A stretch of DNA of 64,000 nucleotides, from NCBI GenBank assembly GCA_014904845.1, contig MU119246.1, forward strand, positions 1 through 64,000. Reading direction: 5' to 3'. Numbering within the stretch: the stretch's first letter is position 1; every line of letters starts with the position of its first letter. A program made the position numbers and the translations under genes. The notes under the pieces are model-generated. The model did not search any database, was not told where the DNA came from, and saw only the letters and a program-made list of their open reading frames with translations. The stretch is from Acephala macrosclerotiorum. Taxonomy: Eukaryota; Ascomycota; Leotiomycetes; Helotiales; Mollisiaceae. This document shows positions 12,121-26,194 of the stretch, in pieces.

Positions 12121-15100
12121 GGTTCCGATAGTAATCGAAAATTGAAGATCTGTTGTCTGACCTCTGTGCATTATGGTACGCATATTTCAAGTCCGCTTAC
12201 TTTTCAAAGAATTCGTAGATCGTGTTTTGCAGTCAGAATAGAGTCTTCCATCAACAGGCTAGTCGAGCTATGTACATATGGGATTGCCATTTATCGTATC
12301 AATTCAGGCAGCGATAAGCTTTGGTCTAGATGTGGCTGCTGCAGACATTGGTAAAACTGAGTTACTTGGGCATTGGAATTACGTAAGTAACTAAATCAGT
12401 CGCTATCAATCATGCATCAGCCACAGATACCGATTGGAATGTTGTGTCTGCCACGCAGTTTGCATATGCAACCTTCCCCGACCAAGTCGAATCTTTATCG
12501 CGACCAGCAAACCGTTGACTTTCAGATGCCCTCACACCCGACTGATTAGCTCTCCAATAAGAGGCGCTTCCTTTTCTGTATTGCAATACTGCTGCCTGAA
12601 GAGGAGGGTGGAGGAAAGTACATGACTTAAACTTTCTCGAAGTCTTTGACGAATCGCGGCATCAGCTGCTCGCAAGGCCGCGGTAATACCAAGTAGAATC
12701 TAATTAAATTCAATGCATCTGCAACAAAATACTTAATGTTCTGTCAAGACTCAAGGATCGAAACGGCGGAGCGGGGCGGAATGGGATACGATGTGCGACG
12801 GAGAAGAACGGGATGTTGGATTTTGAGTATCACGTTTGCGGCTGGGATATCTTGCAATGTACATCGCATCTCCATACGGTGTCCTACCTCTATTGTCATA
12901 TGTTGAACCATTTGGTTTTCAGGAGCGACTAGCATGTTCGGAAGTGCCGATTTGCTCAGTGTATCTCGGCAGTGGTAGAAAATTATAGCACTCCAATGTC
13001 CGTTGCAACCTTGAATTTGCCGATAAGCACCAAATGAGGGTTTTGAATGTTCACTTTGAGGTTGTAAGTGAAGTTTTGCAACTTATTTGAGGCATGTAGG
13101 TTGCGCTTTCAGATTTGAAAAGGCATACTAGCGAGTCGTCTACTTGAAAGACATGAGCAGAAATTCAAGTGCCTAGCCTCGTGATTGCCTTTGAATGAAG
13201 GAAGAATGGAGTAGCTATGCGGTATTTTGTTTTGCTTCACTTTACGAAGACTAAGACCCTTGGTTCTAGCTATCTCCTTTCGTATTAAATTAGAGCTAAG
13301 AACATAAGACCACTCAGCCTCTTACTCTTGGTTTGATCTTAGACTCTTGGAAACAATCCGCGCACTTGCGCGTCAAGGCGTTCAAGCAGTTTGAGAGAGA
13401 ATTTCTCTGGCCGTTGATTTGAAGAGGAAGAGCATGGAGTGCGGGGAAGATGTGGAGATTCAATCAACATGCATATCGGGGGATCTCAAAACGCTTGGTA
13501 ATAAACCACGCACTACGACCTTCGTGACGGTTCAAGGAGAATACTGCGGATGCTGATCCGCAAACGAAAAGCAAGAGAATGCGGCGAAGAAACGTAGTCA
13601 AATGCAGATGCGGCTCATCCATTACGCAAGCCTCCCCCTCGCTTACTGGAGTGTGCTGGGAATACGAGCAGGGCGTTAAGTTTTGGTGATGATCTACAGG
13701 AACCGAAACTCTGTTCTTTGACTCGGATCAATATCCGATAGTGTTTTCAAATGTCTCGGAGAAGGGGATCGTGATGTAAAAATGGGTCGGTCGATCGTGA
13801 CCCGATTTCATGACATTTTAGAAAGTGGCGTTCACTGGCGGCGGGAGCGTTTGGTCGGGATGATGATGTTCACATGTGCTAAACGGTGATGCGATGCGGT
13901 GTGATGAAAGTTGAAAATCGCCTCAGATTCAGGCCTTGGGACGCTGAAACCTTGGGTTTTTCGGTAGTGCTTGCAGTACGAAGAGCTGGGGCCAGTGTGC
14001 GAGGAAGCCGACGTGCATGTAAGGTTAAGTTCTAAGGTTTGAGGGAGTGGGGCGACAGAGTTGATTCTGATCGAGATGTGAGTGGATTTTGAGGAAGATG
14101 TATGAGAGAAGATGAAGCTTAAGCTTGAGTAAGGTTAGGGTTGTAAACATCTGAGTGAGGCGACTCGTGAGTGTGAGCTCCTTTGATGGAGATGATCTGG
14201 AGCGGAGAGAGAAGTGGAGGTTGGGCCACTACTGAAGGAGGTGACTTGGCTAGCTTGGAATGAGGGGCGGCGGTGAAGAAGAAAGGAAATTTCTTGAGCA
14301 CATCATAAGTGTAGATGAGAAAGGTCTCATCCTGAGGGTTCTATTCTATCTGAATAGATGAAAACTTTCAATCATCTCAAAGACACTCATCCTCAGAAAT
14401 GAAGCGCTCGTCGTTATCACTCACGATCGGCGCCCACCACGCCGCAGCATCGCGTCGTATTTTCCTGCTGCACGGCTTCCTCGGACTGAAGACATACATG
14501 GTGTAACCAGCCCCCCATGCACAAGAGCGCCATTCATCCAGCCCGACCAGCATCACCAGCCGGCCAAGCCGGGAGGATGAGCAGGCTTTTGGGGGCATTT
14601 CTCCCAAAGAACACGAGATCGAGGTCCAGCGGTACCCATGCATAAAAATCCTGTTATCGCTGCCAGGATTGATTGCCAAATGCAGGGCCCGCCATATTGG
14701 GCAATTATGAAGATGATGTGAGGCTGCATACTTTGGGGGAGAATGGAGGAAGGAAGAAAGAGGGTGGATGGAGTTCAGATGGTTGACCGCTGTCTTATCT
14801 GTGATAAATGAGTCGGATCATACATCGGTCTTGTATCCATATTCTGCACAATAAATGCTGACAAATGATATTGACCCTGAACAGACTTCCCGAGGAAGCC
14901 GTGGCGGCTGTCAGATTTGTTTCTGGAATGCTGCGCGTTTGGACTGAACGCCGTGGCTGGACGTCGTCGGCATTCAATTGTCCGTTGAGCGTTTGTTAAG
15001 ATTGAGATGCGGGCTGACACGAGGAACGAGAATATCTCCCTGGCCTCAGAATGCAGCGTTCTTCCAACTGCAGTGCAGGAGTGTATTGTTCGGCTGCGCA

Positions 15101-16185
15101 ATGGAATGTTAACACGACGACCATTCTGTTTGTCTCGTGTGCTGCGACCTCTTGTTTGATGGTGGCCAGCACGAAGTATCAGAGTCGAGAGAACGATGAA
15201 CCCTGTGATGATCCGCTCGCTGGCACTGGGACCATGGCATAAATCCAAGAAGCATAACTGCGCAAGTGCCTGTGAGAGAGAGTCTCAACCCTGTGTTCAG
15301 ATTGGTAACTCTACGCTGAAGATGTGCACGATTGTTTCATTCGCCATCCGGTGCACGACATCGCAATTGTCTGGAACGTGAATTACCTCCGTACGAATAC
15401 TACTACTCGCCATTCAAGTTGCGAACTGTCACACACGGTCTTGCAATCAGTGGCTGCGATTTCGAACGTTGCAGCGTGCCTTGGTAAGACCCCCTTTGAG
15501 TCTAGCCCCCCCTCGCCCTTTCCCCATCCTGACTGGCTACCAAATTATCAAGCGCTCGCTCGTCACCACTCAATCCCGTCGAGGTCAAGGTTCCTTGCTC
15601 TCTGCACAACCCAACCCAACCCTCAGATCCCACTTTCTTTATCTCCCTCACCCCAAGACACTCGTTTGTTCTTGCAATCCGTTTTTCGTCGTCGTCGTCT
15701 AGCTGTGTAGGACTTCACTGTCGCTATTCCGAGTTTCCGATCGACCTTATGTGAGGAGAATGCGAAGAGTGTTGATCGAAGCATCTTAATCGACGGCGTC
15801 TGCAGGCACAATTTATCCACGCTCGACCTCGAAAGCGACCAGACCCCAACCACACCCAAAATAAATACTCTACGCGCCCAATTACAACGGTCATCGTTCA
15901 TCGGAACAATCCATCTGCCACAACGCCTGCCGTTTCGATTTGCGTCGGAAACACTGGGGGAATAGGGCCATACGTTTCGATACATTTGTCGCTTGATCGA
16001 CTGGAGGCTGGGACGCATAACACTAGGTGCTAGGAGGGCTCACGTCACCAAGCCTGGGACGACTTCTCGAGCCCGAGAAAAATTCCAACCTCCTCTTAGT
16101 CTGACAGCTCGACAACTATCACCACCGGGCACTGTCCCGTCCACCCTTCCTCTCTGCAACATACTCTAATAATACCATTTCGACA
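12121..16185. other. 4 kb spacer and 5' leader of the TRP-like gene
   Basis: No conserved coding sequence seen on either strand. Open frames of 60-157 codons (for example 15248-14775 minus) have arginine-rich or mixed composition and no motif. The part from about 15480 to 16185 is C/T-rich with a short (CGT)n run near 15687 and is likely promoter and 5'UTR of the downstream gene. Confidence 0.4.
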
Positions 16186-19109
16186 ATGGCACGCTTTCCT
16201 TCGTTATCATCGGCATCATGGACCACGGCGTTTGTTTCTTCCCTTGCCCTCTTTAGTATAATAATTCCTTCGACGCGAGCACAAAGTTCTTCGAGCTTGG
16301 AGACGATACAGGGGACAAATGGGGCGGGGGTAACACAAACACTGTTGGTCGACCGGTACCCGGCATTATACTCGGGAGACTTTGGTGATTGTATGGGAGG
16401 ACAAAGCTTGCTCAACCTGACGTCCTACGATGCGGCTTACTACGCAGATAATATGACCGTCCTGTTCAACCTGGCTGGAACCACCAATCTCAGGAACGAG
16501 TCTATAATGTGTATGTGATCCAATGAGGAGGTTGTTTGAAAAAATGGCTAATCTTGTGTCCAGTATACATCTCTGTCTATGCTTGTAAGCAAAACATCTC
16601 GAGACATCAAACAGAACGGAACACTAATATCATACACAGACGGCGAGGACCGTTTCGACCTCGTGTTCAACCCGTGCAATGCCAACTTTGCCAGGTTTGT
16701 CTTCACGTCTCACCCTTGAGCACTTCTAACATCAGCAGTCTATGTCCGTTGAACGCTAGTGTTCCCATAACTGGTGGAGCTGTCATTCCTGTGTCGACTT
16801 CCGATGTATCTGCTATTCCCAATATTGCATTGTCGATTCCCGATTTCGAAGCATCGGTACAACTACGAATTTTCTCGAATTCTTCACAGACGCAGATTGG
16901 CTGCTTCTCGGCCGTGATGCGAAATGGAGCCACCTTCTCTCATCCAGCTGCTGTTGGTTCGGTGCTAGGAATTTTCACTATCGTAGCCGTGGTGGCATCC
17001 TTCGCCACAGCAATTTATGGAGTCGGCGTACCTCAAATGCGAACCCACTACGCACACTCTCTGTCCGTCCTAGTCGTGTTTGAGGTCTTCCAGTCGATAT
17101 TCTTCTCCGGTGCCTTGTCCTTGAACTGGCCCAGCGTTTGTGCTGCTTTTTGGAGTAACTTTGCTTGGTCTGCCGGCATGATCTACACTCCAACAATCAT
17201 TAACTCAATCAACAGCTTCACAGGTGTATCTGGAAATGCTAGTCAAGTTGGTGGTGCAGGGTCTACCGTCCTGAACAACAATGGCGGTCTTCAGCAGCAG
17301 ATTTATGGACGTGCCGTTTCCAGCCCTCATGACTTTGCACGAAGTGAGCGTATTGCGAGCCGGATCTATGAACGTGCTATGGAGGACAGCCCGTACGAAC
17401 TTGCACGAAGAAGTGAGCAGCTTGCGAGCCGCCTCATCAAGAGAGCCACCAACGCGACGAACAAGACCTCGGAACGACTATTTGCCTGGGCTGGAGTTCC
17501 GGTCTCTCCTGGGCTTCCAATCCCTGGCAACTGGTCAGGATTTGCTGGCGAGCTTTCCATGGTCAACGTGCCAGCCGCAGATGCATTCATGACTGGCTTC
17601 TTATGGTTCTTGATTCTTCTGGCCATTCTTATCGGAGCTACTATCGCCTTCAAATTCTCGTTGGAGGGGTTGAGTTCTATCAAATGGATCAAGCATGATC
17701 GATTTGCAATGTTCAGGAACCACTGGAAGGGATTCACTGGCCTCATCGTCCTCCGATCATGCTTCATTGCCTTCTTCATGCTGATGACTTTGGCTCTGTT
17801 CCAGTTCTCATATGGTGGAAAAGCCGGCCCAATCGCGATCGCGGTCATCGTTTTTTTGATATTCTTCGTGGGAGCCATCGGTCTGACGATTTATGCCTGC
17901 TTCTACAGAGTCAAATTTGGCAAGTACGAATCCTCGCCAGACCGCATTCATTTCCAGCGCAAGAAGGTGCTCAAAGTCATTCCATGGTACAAGACAGTTC
18001 GCGAGAGTTCGTTGGGCGAAGAGGACAAGGCCAAAACTGCCGGCTCGGTGTCTTTCTTCCAGATTAAGTTCGTCGACCATGACTCGGAGCAACAAAGCGT
18101 TCACCAGAATGCTACCTTCACAAAGCGCTTCGGATGGCTTGCTTCAAGATATCGTCGAACTCGATGGTGGTTCTTTGGCTTCTGGGTCGTCTATCAATTT
18201 GTGCGAGCTTGCTTCATTGGTGGAGCCAGTCAAAACCCCACAGCGCAGGTCTTTGGTATCTTCATCTGGGAGATCATTGCCTTTATTGCAATCATCTGCA
18301 TCAACCCATTCGAGGGAGCCCGTAATACTGCCCTGGCTGTGTACATGCTTGGAATCAGCAAGGTTGCCACTGCAGGACTTTCCATTGCCTTCTTGCCGCA
18401 GTTCAACGTAGCTCGAATCCCCACCACTATCATCGGCATTATCATCATCATTGTTCAGGGCTTCTTGACAATCGGTCTCCTGATCCTGATCGTTCTTGGC
18501 GCAATTTCCAGCTACATGTCTCTTACTCGCAACCGCGAAGAGTTCAAGCCCCATAGCCTCGAGAACATTCGCATGAAGTACTTTGGACACCTGGAGCAGA
18601 AAGAGAAGGATGTGCCACCGCCACCTCCACCTGTACCCGAAGAGCCAAAGGAGCCATACTTCCAAGTCAAGACCGTTCGTCGCGCTCCCAAGATCGAGGA
18701 CGAGGACGTAGATTATGTTCCAGAGTTGGCCGAGTTCAATCCTGGTGCATCGCAGCCTTCTCTGGCTGGTCCTGCTTCTCGCAGCCGAGCAAACAGTGCG
18801 GCTGGCAGCATGCGGTCTCACTACTCTAGCTATGGCAACGTACCATATGGCGCGAGAGTCCACCGTGCTAGTTGGAGCTCGAGAGATTTCAACCAGTATC
18901 AAGAGGAGCATGGAAACAATTCGCCGTTCGGCACGCCGGGCCCCTCAAGAAATGTGAGTGGGATGAGCCAACATATCAGCAATAATTCGATAGCCTCGAG
19001 GGCGCCATTGATGAGGCCACAAGCCTCACACTCCTCTCTCAGACCATCCACTCCAACACGAGAGCAGCAACAGAGATTTGCGAACCAGCGTGTAGCTCAC
19101 GCCAGTTAG
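16186..19109 (+). CDS. TRP-like membrane protein with ML-like lumenal domain (Flc/Pkd2 family)
   Basis: Join 16186..16510, 16564..16584, 16640..16694, 16739..19109; 923 aa, with introns of 53, 55 and 44 bp and a 21 bp micro-exon. An N-terminal signal peptide ends near TRAQSS. It is followed by a Cys-containing extracellular/lumenal domain (YGEDRFDLVFNPCNANFA, SLCPLNASV, IGCFSAVMRNG) typical of the ML-like domain before fungal TRP channels. Eight or nine hydrophobic segments follow between about 16950 and 18530. A ~180-residue cytoplasmic tail has a proline stretch (DVPPPPPPVPEE) and Ser/Arg-rich sequence. The family includes Flc proteins of yeast (implicated in FAD transport into the ER, cell wall and calcium homeostasis) and fission-yeast Pkd2. 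Which paralogue this is cannot be told here. Confidence 0.88.
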
Positions 19110-19920
19110 AACTAGATTAACGAAATCACGATCAAAGAAGGCAGGATACATGTGGCGTTGAGGGACTTGAAATGGTATAATGGAACTAGGATTGTTGATC
19201 GTTCAATTCTTGCACAGCCTAGGCGTTTGTGATTTTTGCTGCTAGCCTCTTTTCGTATATAATTGTGGGCTTGGTTTTATTGCTAGACTGGCACTGCATT
19301 TGCATTCTACGGAGAAGCTTCGCGCATAGCGACTTCACGTCACAAGCATTGGATGGGATGGTCCGGACGGCGTTCAGGTATGAGAAAGGAGGAATGAGCA
19401 CACAGTACTAAACGCTGGAAACGGCGATACGAGGTCTGCGAAAATAGCAGTCTCATCACAATACAGATCTCTTTACACTTCTTCAGTTGGCTTCTTCATT
19501 CGATTGTGAAGCGTCTGTTTTGCTGGGAGATTTTCTCCGATCCCTTCCGTTTCGTCTTATTCATTGACGTGCTTCCTCCTCGACGCTGCCGCAGCTAGGT
19601 TCGCGGAGAGGCCTCGGATAGCGCCACGTGATGACGCGCAGCTCGAGGCCTCCAACGCGATTTTTAGCCCTTCAGAAGAGAAGCGAACTCGTTCTCGCAT
19701 TAAAAACTATCCCATTTTCCAATATTCTCTCGACAGACATCACAATTGATCCTTATGCGTTGACAGCAATCCTTTGACGCCGATTTTCCCCCGGAGACTT
19801 GGATGCTACTCGGTTCTCCTTCAACATTCGAATCGGTGTTCATCCTGCTTTCGTTCAACCTACACGTCAGAGTCAGAACAGCAGCTCGGAGTCCAGCGCG
19901 ACAGGCTAGTCTAGGTCAAG
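19110..19920. other. intergenic before rec8
   Basis: No gene recognised. Contains CACGTGATGACGCG near 19625, a CACGTG-type core beside GACGCG; a role in control of rec8 is possible but untested. Confidence 0.4.
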
Positions 19921-22441
19921 ATGTTCTACAGTCATGAGAGTGAGCTGTTTCTTGGAATTAGAGAAGAGAGCAGAGGAAAATACTAACGATTGCAGTTCTG
20001 ACAAGTAGGAAGTATGGCGTTGCTACGGTTTGGTACGTTCTACTTTCTTCCTCTTCTCCTTACTCTCTCAATCATCACCGTCGTGTCTCTCCCCTCTTCC
20101 CGAAGGCCCACCACCACGCCTCTACATTCTCCTCAAATCGCGCTGCGCAAGCAACGGCTAACCCAAGCCCCTCCACACAGGCTCGTCGCCACCCTCGGCG
20201 CGAAATCTAACACGAAGAAGGTCACTCGAAAGGCAATCCTAGGCGTTGATCTCAAGAAGGCTTGCGAGACGATCATCGAGCCCGAAGCACCGATGGCCTT
20301 GCGTCTGCAATCCAACCTCCTCTACGGCGTCTCGAAAGTCTATAATCAGCAATGGGAGTATCTCTTGAGTGATGTGCAGGCTGCGCAGAATAATATTAGG
20401 GCGTTATTGAAGACAGCTAGGAGTGATGGGTTGGATCCTAATGCTGGGAAGGCGAGGTGAGTTCTTCTTTTCTTGGTTCTGTGGATGGTGGAGAGCGGGA
20501 GGAAGGTAACTGACGCGTCACAGTCGCGACCAATTGATCATGATGGATGATCCAGCCTTTTCGGCAGACATGGCCCTCCCCGACCTCGGGTTCGACCTCG
20601 ATCGCGCCCTCACCCCCTCAGCAGACACCCAACGCTCCTCACAATCCATGCTCTCTGTCCGTGACCACAGCGGCTCTGTCTCTTCTCTGCACGCCGTCTC
20701 TGTCCTTGGTCTAGACATCGCGTCAAGCAGCAATGGTGGAAATGCATACCAACTCCCTCCGCACCCTGATTTCTTCCACGCCGAGTCTTCTGCACAAAAG
20801 GGCAATGCACCTGCCGAGGTAAACGTGGATGTTTTTGAAGATGAAGAGCTGGTCTTGTTCGACGATGACCTGTTCGATTTCGACGCCGATGGACAGCTGC
20901 GCGATATTCCTGCCAGTGAACGTGAATCGAGACGTCTTGGTTCTATGGTTCCTCAATCTCATCGAGACTCGGAAGCCAGCGGACGCGTTAGAAAGGATCA
21001 TGAAGTTGCACAACTCGGCTATGTCCTACCGATTCTTGACGGCGAGGGGGATCTCGATATGAATTACGGAGACGATGATCTTGCTCTTCCCGACGCTGAG
21101 CCATTCCCTGTCATGGCTGGCCGAAGCGATCCTGTTGATGGTGCTCGCGTCCCTTCTTCTCCCCAAGGAGAGCCTTCTTCTGTCTCAGCAGAAGCTCCCG
21201 CAATGCAGAAGCGAAAGAAGACTAAGAAAGTCAAGTTCATCAAGAATGATCAGACAATTGCCTTGAGAAATTCAGAGATGAGCGCGATGCAGAGAGAGTA
21301 CTTGGATCATATGGCCGCTGAAACATTGATCAAGACCAACAAGAAGGCTGTTGCTCAGTCAAAAACCAATGCGTTCCACTACGTCTACGGCTCCGGCCTC
21401 AACGATATCGGCGAGGGTTTGGGTTCCATGAAGATACCAAGTCCACTGGCCATGTTCTCAGGAGAAGCACTCATGTTCAAGTTAACCGGAAAATCCACCA
21501 CCCAGACCAACTGTGCGAAGCCTTCAAAGCGACCTCATACCGAAGGAGAAGACGAGCAAGAAGAAGACAGTCCAAGCAAGCGTGCCCGAGGAGATGAAGT
21601 AGGTCGCGGTATCCAACTCCAAGACGATGACAACTTCATTCTCAACAACGACGATGACCCTTTCCTTCCCGACCTTGGTGCCAACGACGCAGATGCAAGC
21701 GTAGAAATCGAGCGTGGAAGAGATGCTCCCTCTGCATTAGCCGATTACCCCTCCTCCGCAATGCCATGGAACGTCTCCGCTTCCTTGCATTCTCATCAAC
21801 GCGCCGCTTCTTCCTCAATCCCCGGACATCTAGGTTCCCGACGCCTGACATCAGCATCTCCACTCATAGGTCGTGGTTCAGCCCTCCCTGAGAATCTCGT
21901 TGGAGAGATAGATGATTTCGACATGGGCGCAGGAATGGGAGATGATGATGAGATGGTTATGTACGGCCGACCTGACCGCTCTTCAAGCCAACAGCTCCCT
22001 GGCTTCGCGGCGATGGGTCTTGGTATCAAATCTTCAAGCGTTGCTGGTGTGAATGAGGAGGAATTCGAACTCTTCGGCGCAGCTGCTGCGGTTGATACTC
22101 AAACCGCTGCTGATTCTCAATGGCTACGCTCAGCTCTAGATACCGAGTCAAATAATTTCCTTGAATACGTACGCAACACCATCGACGAGAAGGGAGATGA
22201 TGAACTTAATCAGGACAACGATGATCTGGATCAGATTGGTGGGATTGGTGTTGGTAAGGGAGGCAAGAGTGTAACATTCGAGGAACTCTTTGATCCAGAG
22301 AGGAATACTTGTATGGTTGCTGCTCAAGCTTTCTACCATGTCCTGAGTCTTGCGACTAAGAAGCGGGCTTGGGTTGAGCAGGATTGTGGTGTGGGGGGTG
22401 TAGAACCTTGGGGTGAGATTAGGATTGGTGTTTGTGTTTGA
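19921..22441 (+). CDS. rec8: meiotic cohesin kleisin subunit Rec8
   Basis: Join 19921..19939, 19996..20032, 20181..20456, 20524..22441; 749 aa. It closes the Smc1-Smc3 ring and holds sister chromatids in meiosis. The N terminus, assembled over three exons, is MFYSHEILTSRKYGVATVW followed by LVATLGAKS, the kleisin N-domain with the Rec8-style RKAIL and ALRLQSNLLYGVSKVY segments. The long middle is acidic with several D/E-rich patches and a basic KKTKKVKF patch. The C-terminal domain (TVAQ-like MVAAQAFYHVLSLATKKRAW, PWGEIRIGV) is the winged helix that contacts Smc1. The R-K-Y and LYGVSKVY segments favour Rec8 over mitotic Scc1. Early exons are tiny, so an annotation starting at an internal ATG would lose the N-domain. 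Confidence 0.93.
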
Positions 22442-23364
22442 GTTGCTTTTGCTACTATGTTTCTCTGTTCCTTGTTTTTTCTTGTCTCTTGCTTCGCTGC
22501 TATCTGCAACTGTTTGATTGCGGTTGTGGCCTGAGACTGGATAGGAAACGAGCTAGGGGTTGGGGACTAGAGCGCGCTAGGAAAGGGAAGGGTACAAATC
22601 TTGCACAATACTTTGCTATTTCTTTTGTTCTACACATACTGAGGTGGGTATGGAGGATTCAACGTCTGGTTGACTGGAAGGAAGGATATTTGCTGGATAG
22701 TTTGCTTACTTGTGATTCTGAAGGAGTTTCGAAGATACCCATTTGCTTTAGGGATACAATACAACATTTTTGCTGAAAATGAGCTTGGGCTTATGCTTAG
22801 CGATGATGTGATGTGAGCGTGTGAGTTATCATTGCTTGAGTGAGGTATCCAGATTTGAGAGCTGTATCATTGTGGACGAGGGGTAGAAAACTAAATTGAA
22901 AGGCGGCCTCGATATCAAGACGCCCGACGGGCGGTCTTCCAACCCCGTCTAAGCCGTCTCCTCAAATCTACCGTATTAGGCAGATAGAGAGAAGCCTACG
23001 ATGTGCAACAAAACTTTCAATTCAATACGGACATTGCTACAACTTACAACTCTGTTGCACGTCGTAGCCTTTCCCACTCCGCCCCCCTCCACCCCCAGGT
23101 CCGCTACGATAATTGAATCTCCATGGGACATTGCTGAGTTTTTGTTGCATGACGTAGGCTGGCCGTTTCCTTGGCTTCAATACGGCAAACTTTGTCGGTC
23201 TGTCGTCCACGGGCCTGGACGTCGAGGCGTGGCCATGTCTCGAGGTCATGGTGCGAAACGGGTTCGTCGAGGTCACAGAGTTTTGATGCCAATAAGGGAC
23301 ACGGGGACCTAGTGCATTCTGCGGGAAAGGAAGCTTGCTCGTTGTTCATATGCTTTGACTAGTG
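22442..23364. other. intergenic between convergent rec8 and HET gene
   Basis: Contains the 3' ends of two convergent genes. No coding signal recognised. Confidence 0.45.
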
Positions 23365-25850
23365 CTAAATGATGGTAATCACATATTGCTCCTTGCCAGT
23401 CTCTGGGTCCACTCTTGTCTCTGCGCAGCATTCTCGAGCTGTCCTTGGTCCTAATTCTTCCAGCGCTGCGCCAAATAGTTCATACTCACACTTGGAGCTA
23501 TATATGATAAAGGAGCCTACTCGCCTGAACTCGCCCTGCTTGCTCATTGTCGGTTGGAGGAGTAAACCACGTATCCCCGCTAGACCCTGAAGTTTTTGAT
23601 TAACATTCCCTATCGGTATCTCAGAATGCCAAGTAATTTTCACCATTGGGACTACGATGACATCCTGGTCTTCGTTGTGACTGGTATACTCGCTACCTTC
23701 GTAATGTTCATCGCTCCTACCGCCTATTTTGATATTCTTGCCCGTAGCGTTGATCTTGACTAGGGCAAAATGGCGAAGAGTCAAAGTGGCGGCTAGCATT
23801 GCTGAACAGCCAAGAGTAAGCACGCCCCCACTGATCTGACCGAAATTATCTGGTCCTAGTGGTGACACCCAAACATCAAGTATACGGGACAGCTTCTCGA
23901 GTCCTTCACCATCTTCAAAAGAATAATAAACACCGCCGTCAACAGATGCCCAAGACCAAGTTGGTGCTCGATATGGTCCATGTTTGGGTCGAACCGTAGC
24001 TGTCCATCAAAGTTGTGGTTAGAATTGGGATAATGAAGCTGAGAAGAGATGTATAGAGATGATCCGACGATATGAATTCGACTGACGCCAGTATGCCTTG
24101 TAATAGGCATAGACAGCTAACGAGTGATAGGAGATATTGCAACAAGAACACTTACCCTTTTTAGCCATCCAACAAAGTGCTACTTCCATTTTTGAACGCC
24201 AAAGCCCAGCGAGGTAGTCATCGCCACTCTCGTTTTCCGCAATTCGTGCAACCCCTGCTAATGCGACGAGTTTGTCCTTGCTAAGCGTTACACTGCACAT
24301 GCTGTACATTTCGACAATCTGTGGCCAGATCTCATACATTGACTTTCGTGGGCGAATATGTCTATCTTTGAGAGCTGCCGGAAATACGTTGGGAAAAGAT
24401 TCACATGCGTCATGAGTCCGACATTCCCAGAAGAGTTCTATTCACCCGACATATTCCAGTCAGTATACCTCGTGAAGACAAAGGGGGAGCAACCCCTGGA
24501 GTCAAAAGCCTCATTCTAGGGTCTGTAGCGAGTGTAATTCGTGAAAGATCCTCAAAGACGAAATATGTCTCAAGAGGAGTCGACTTACCAGTCTTACCGA
24601 AATGCAAGGTTCGAGGGGAAAGGAGCCGTTCTTGAAAAGCCCAAGCCCGGGATGCGAGATGTGTGTTGGGTATGCCACTACTGTACAGTCCAAAAAGAGC
24701 AACGGCATACGGGGCTGTGATAAAACTTGGAGGAAAATAAGCACCTCCAATGAAATTCGGTGGCTTGAGAAACAGCCCTTCGCTGCCATCTCTGGCGCCG
24801 GATGCGGCAATGTTGATGGACGATCCGCCGTATACTGAGCTCATGCGTCCAGCCTCAATGTCCCAGTCTTGGACAGAATCTTGAATGATGCACAAGGAGT
24901 CTATCCAAATATATCGAAGCCCAAGATCAAGGGTGACATTTATAGCATCTCGGAAGGTCCTCGTGAGCAGGTCGAATGGTACACTGGTCTTAAATGTGTC
25001 AAGCATCCTAGTGGTGAGTTTCAGAAAATCTATACCTCCCCAACAATGGCTCAAAGTCGCATACTCAACGCGCTCAACCCCTTTAGCCCAGTCTGCAGTC
25101 TCAACGAGCCTCACAGTCTGTTGGTAATGATCGTTCCGGCCGTCTGTAGTGTTGCTCCTATCAAGGACAAGCAGCCGTGTGGGTATAGGGTGTGTGGTTG
25201 AGGCCTTGCAGCGGGGGTGCTCTCGAGTGCACGCGTGCAGCCATTCTTTCGCAAGGTTAATTGGATTCTCAATCAATTGATTTGATATTCTCAATGTCGG
25301 AGAGAAAGATGCTGCGTGATTCGTAAACTTCGTGCTAGCATCAATCTTAAGCATGGACATTGAACATACCTGGCTCGTCGATTTTCTCTACCCATAGCGA
25401 TCTAGCGCCTCTTTCCAAAAATATCGATGTGCCGTGCACCATATAGCGCAGGTCTGTCAACCCAAGCCGGGTATACTGAACAAGAAGTAGCGTGGTCGGT
25501 CGCCCGAGAGCTTTGAGCCTTTGCTCAGTCCTGTGCGCATGAAGCAAATCAGGTGGGCGAATCTGCTGAAAGAGGAGTCGGCAAAATCGGCATCCGGCCA
25601 CACTTGCAGCTTCTAAATGCTGAATACTAGCTATATAGGGGACCGAAGTTTCCTGAACGTCTGAATTATATTGCTGAACCATTTCAGACCACTTGGTGGG
25701 GAATGCTTGGCATGCGTGACAATATCCGTCCTTCAGCTCCTGTTTCAAACTAGGCACCAAAGCGCGGACACTCTTGTTGATCTCTGTTCGATCAACAATC
25801 TCATTATCGAGACCTTCAAGCTCCTCCAGATGTTCCTTCCCTCGTTTCAT
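23365..25850 (-). CDS. HET-domain protein (heterokaryon incompatibility type)
   Basis: Minus-strand join 25850..25370, 25311..24589, 24437..24156, 23999..23365; 706 aa, with introns of 58, 151 and 156 bp. All three HET blocks are present: YATLSHCWGG, the block ending RYIWIDSLCIIQD, and MSSVYGGSSINIAASGA, followed by RAWAFQERLLSPRTLHFG and the C-terminal APTWSWASVDGG. HET domains act in non-self recognition and can trigger cell death. Upstream of ATG 25850 the frame stays open and protein-like to 26009 without an ATG, so a 5' exon or a lost start is likely. An ATG at 26208 opens another frame that overlaps a short repeat. The 5' side abuts the AT-rich transposon island. Confidence 0.82.
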
Positions 25851-26150
25851 CTTGATTCGGTGATATCCAGGCAAGGGGTATACCCAAATCGGAGAGGGAC
25901 AGTGGCGAAGACAGGTTTTAATTTGATGCTTGGGTGTGTCGTTCAAGTCTAAGGGGTCATGTGCAGCCTCGATCGTTGTTTCAAACCATGCCCCAAGCTC
26001 AACGGACAATCATCAGTCTTAGAGATATATTGATACTCGACTGAGGTCTACGCTCAGAGAAACTTGTCGCAAGGCTGTTGGGCGCCAGCGCATTGTGACC
26101 CCTGCTGCGGCTGCAGCCGCATCTTCCTAGAGCCAGCAGCCTGTCCGAAT

Positions 26151-26194
26151 CGATTAGAATGGCGATAGGCAACAAGGCATTAACAAAAACACAC
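26151..26194 (-). repeat. short flanking inverted repeat, left copy
   Basis: The reverse complement of this stretch matches 29196-29229 on the plus strand over about 34 bp (core TGCCTTGTTGCC, then TCGCCATTCTAATCG) with two A/G differences. The right copy lies 6 bp from the right element; the left copy lies about 265 bp from the left element. Confidence 0.75.

Noticed and set aside
14775..15248. 157-codon minus-strand frame in the 4 kb spacer
   Set aside because: No recognisable motif, no splice context, Arg/Ser-rich composition typical of a chance frame.
18144..18911. 255-codon minus-strand frame under the TRP-like gene
   Set aside because: Antisense shadow of a strongly conserved coding exon; composition follows the sense codons.
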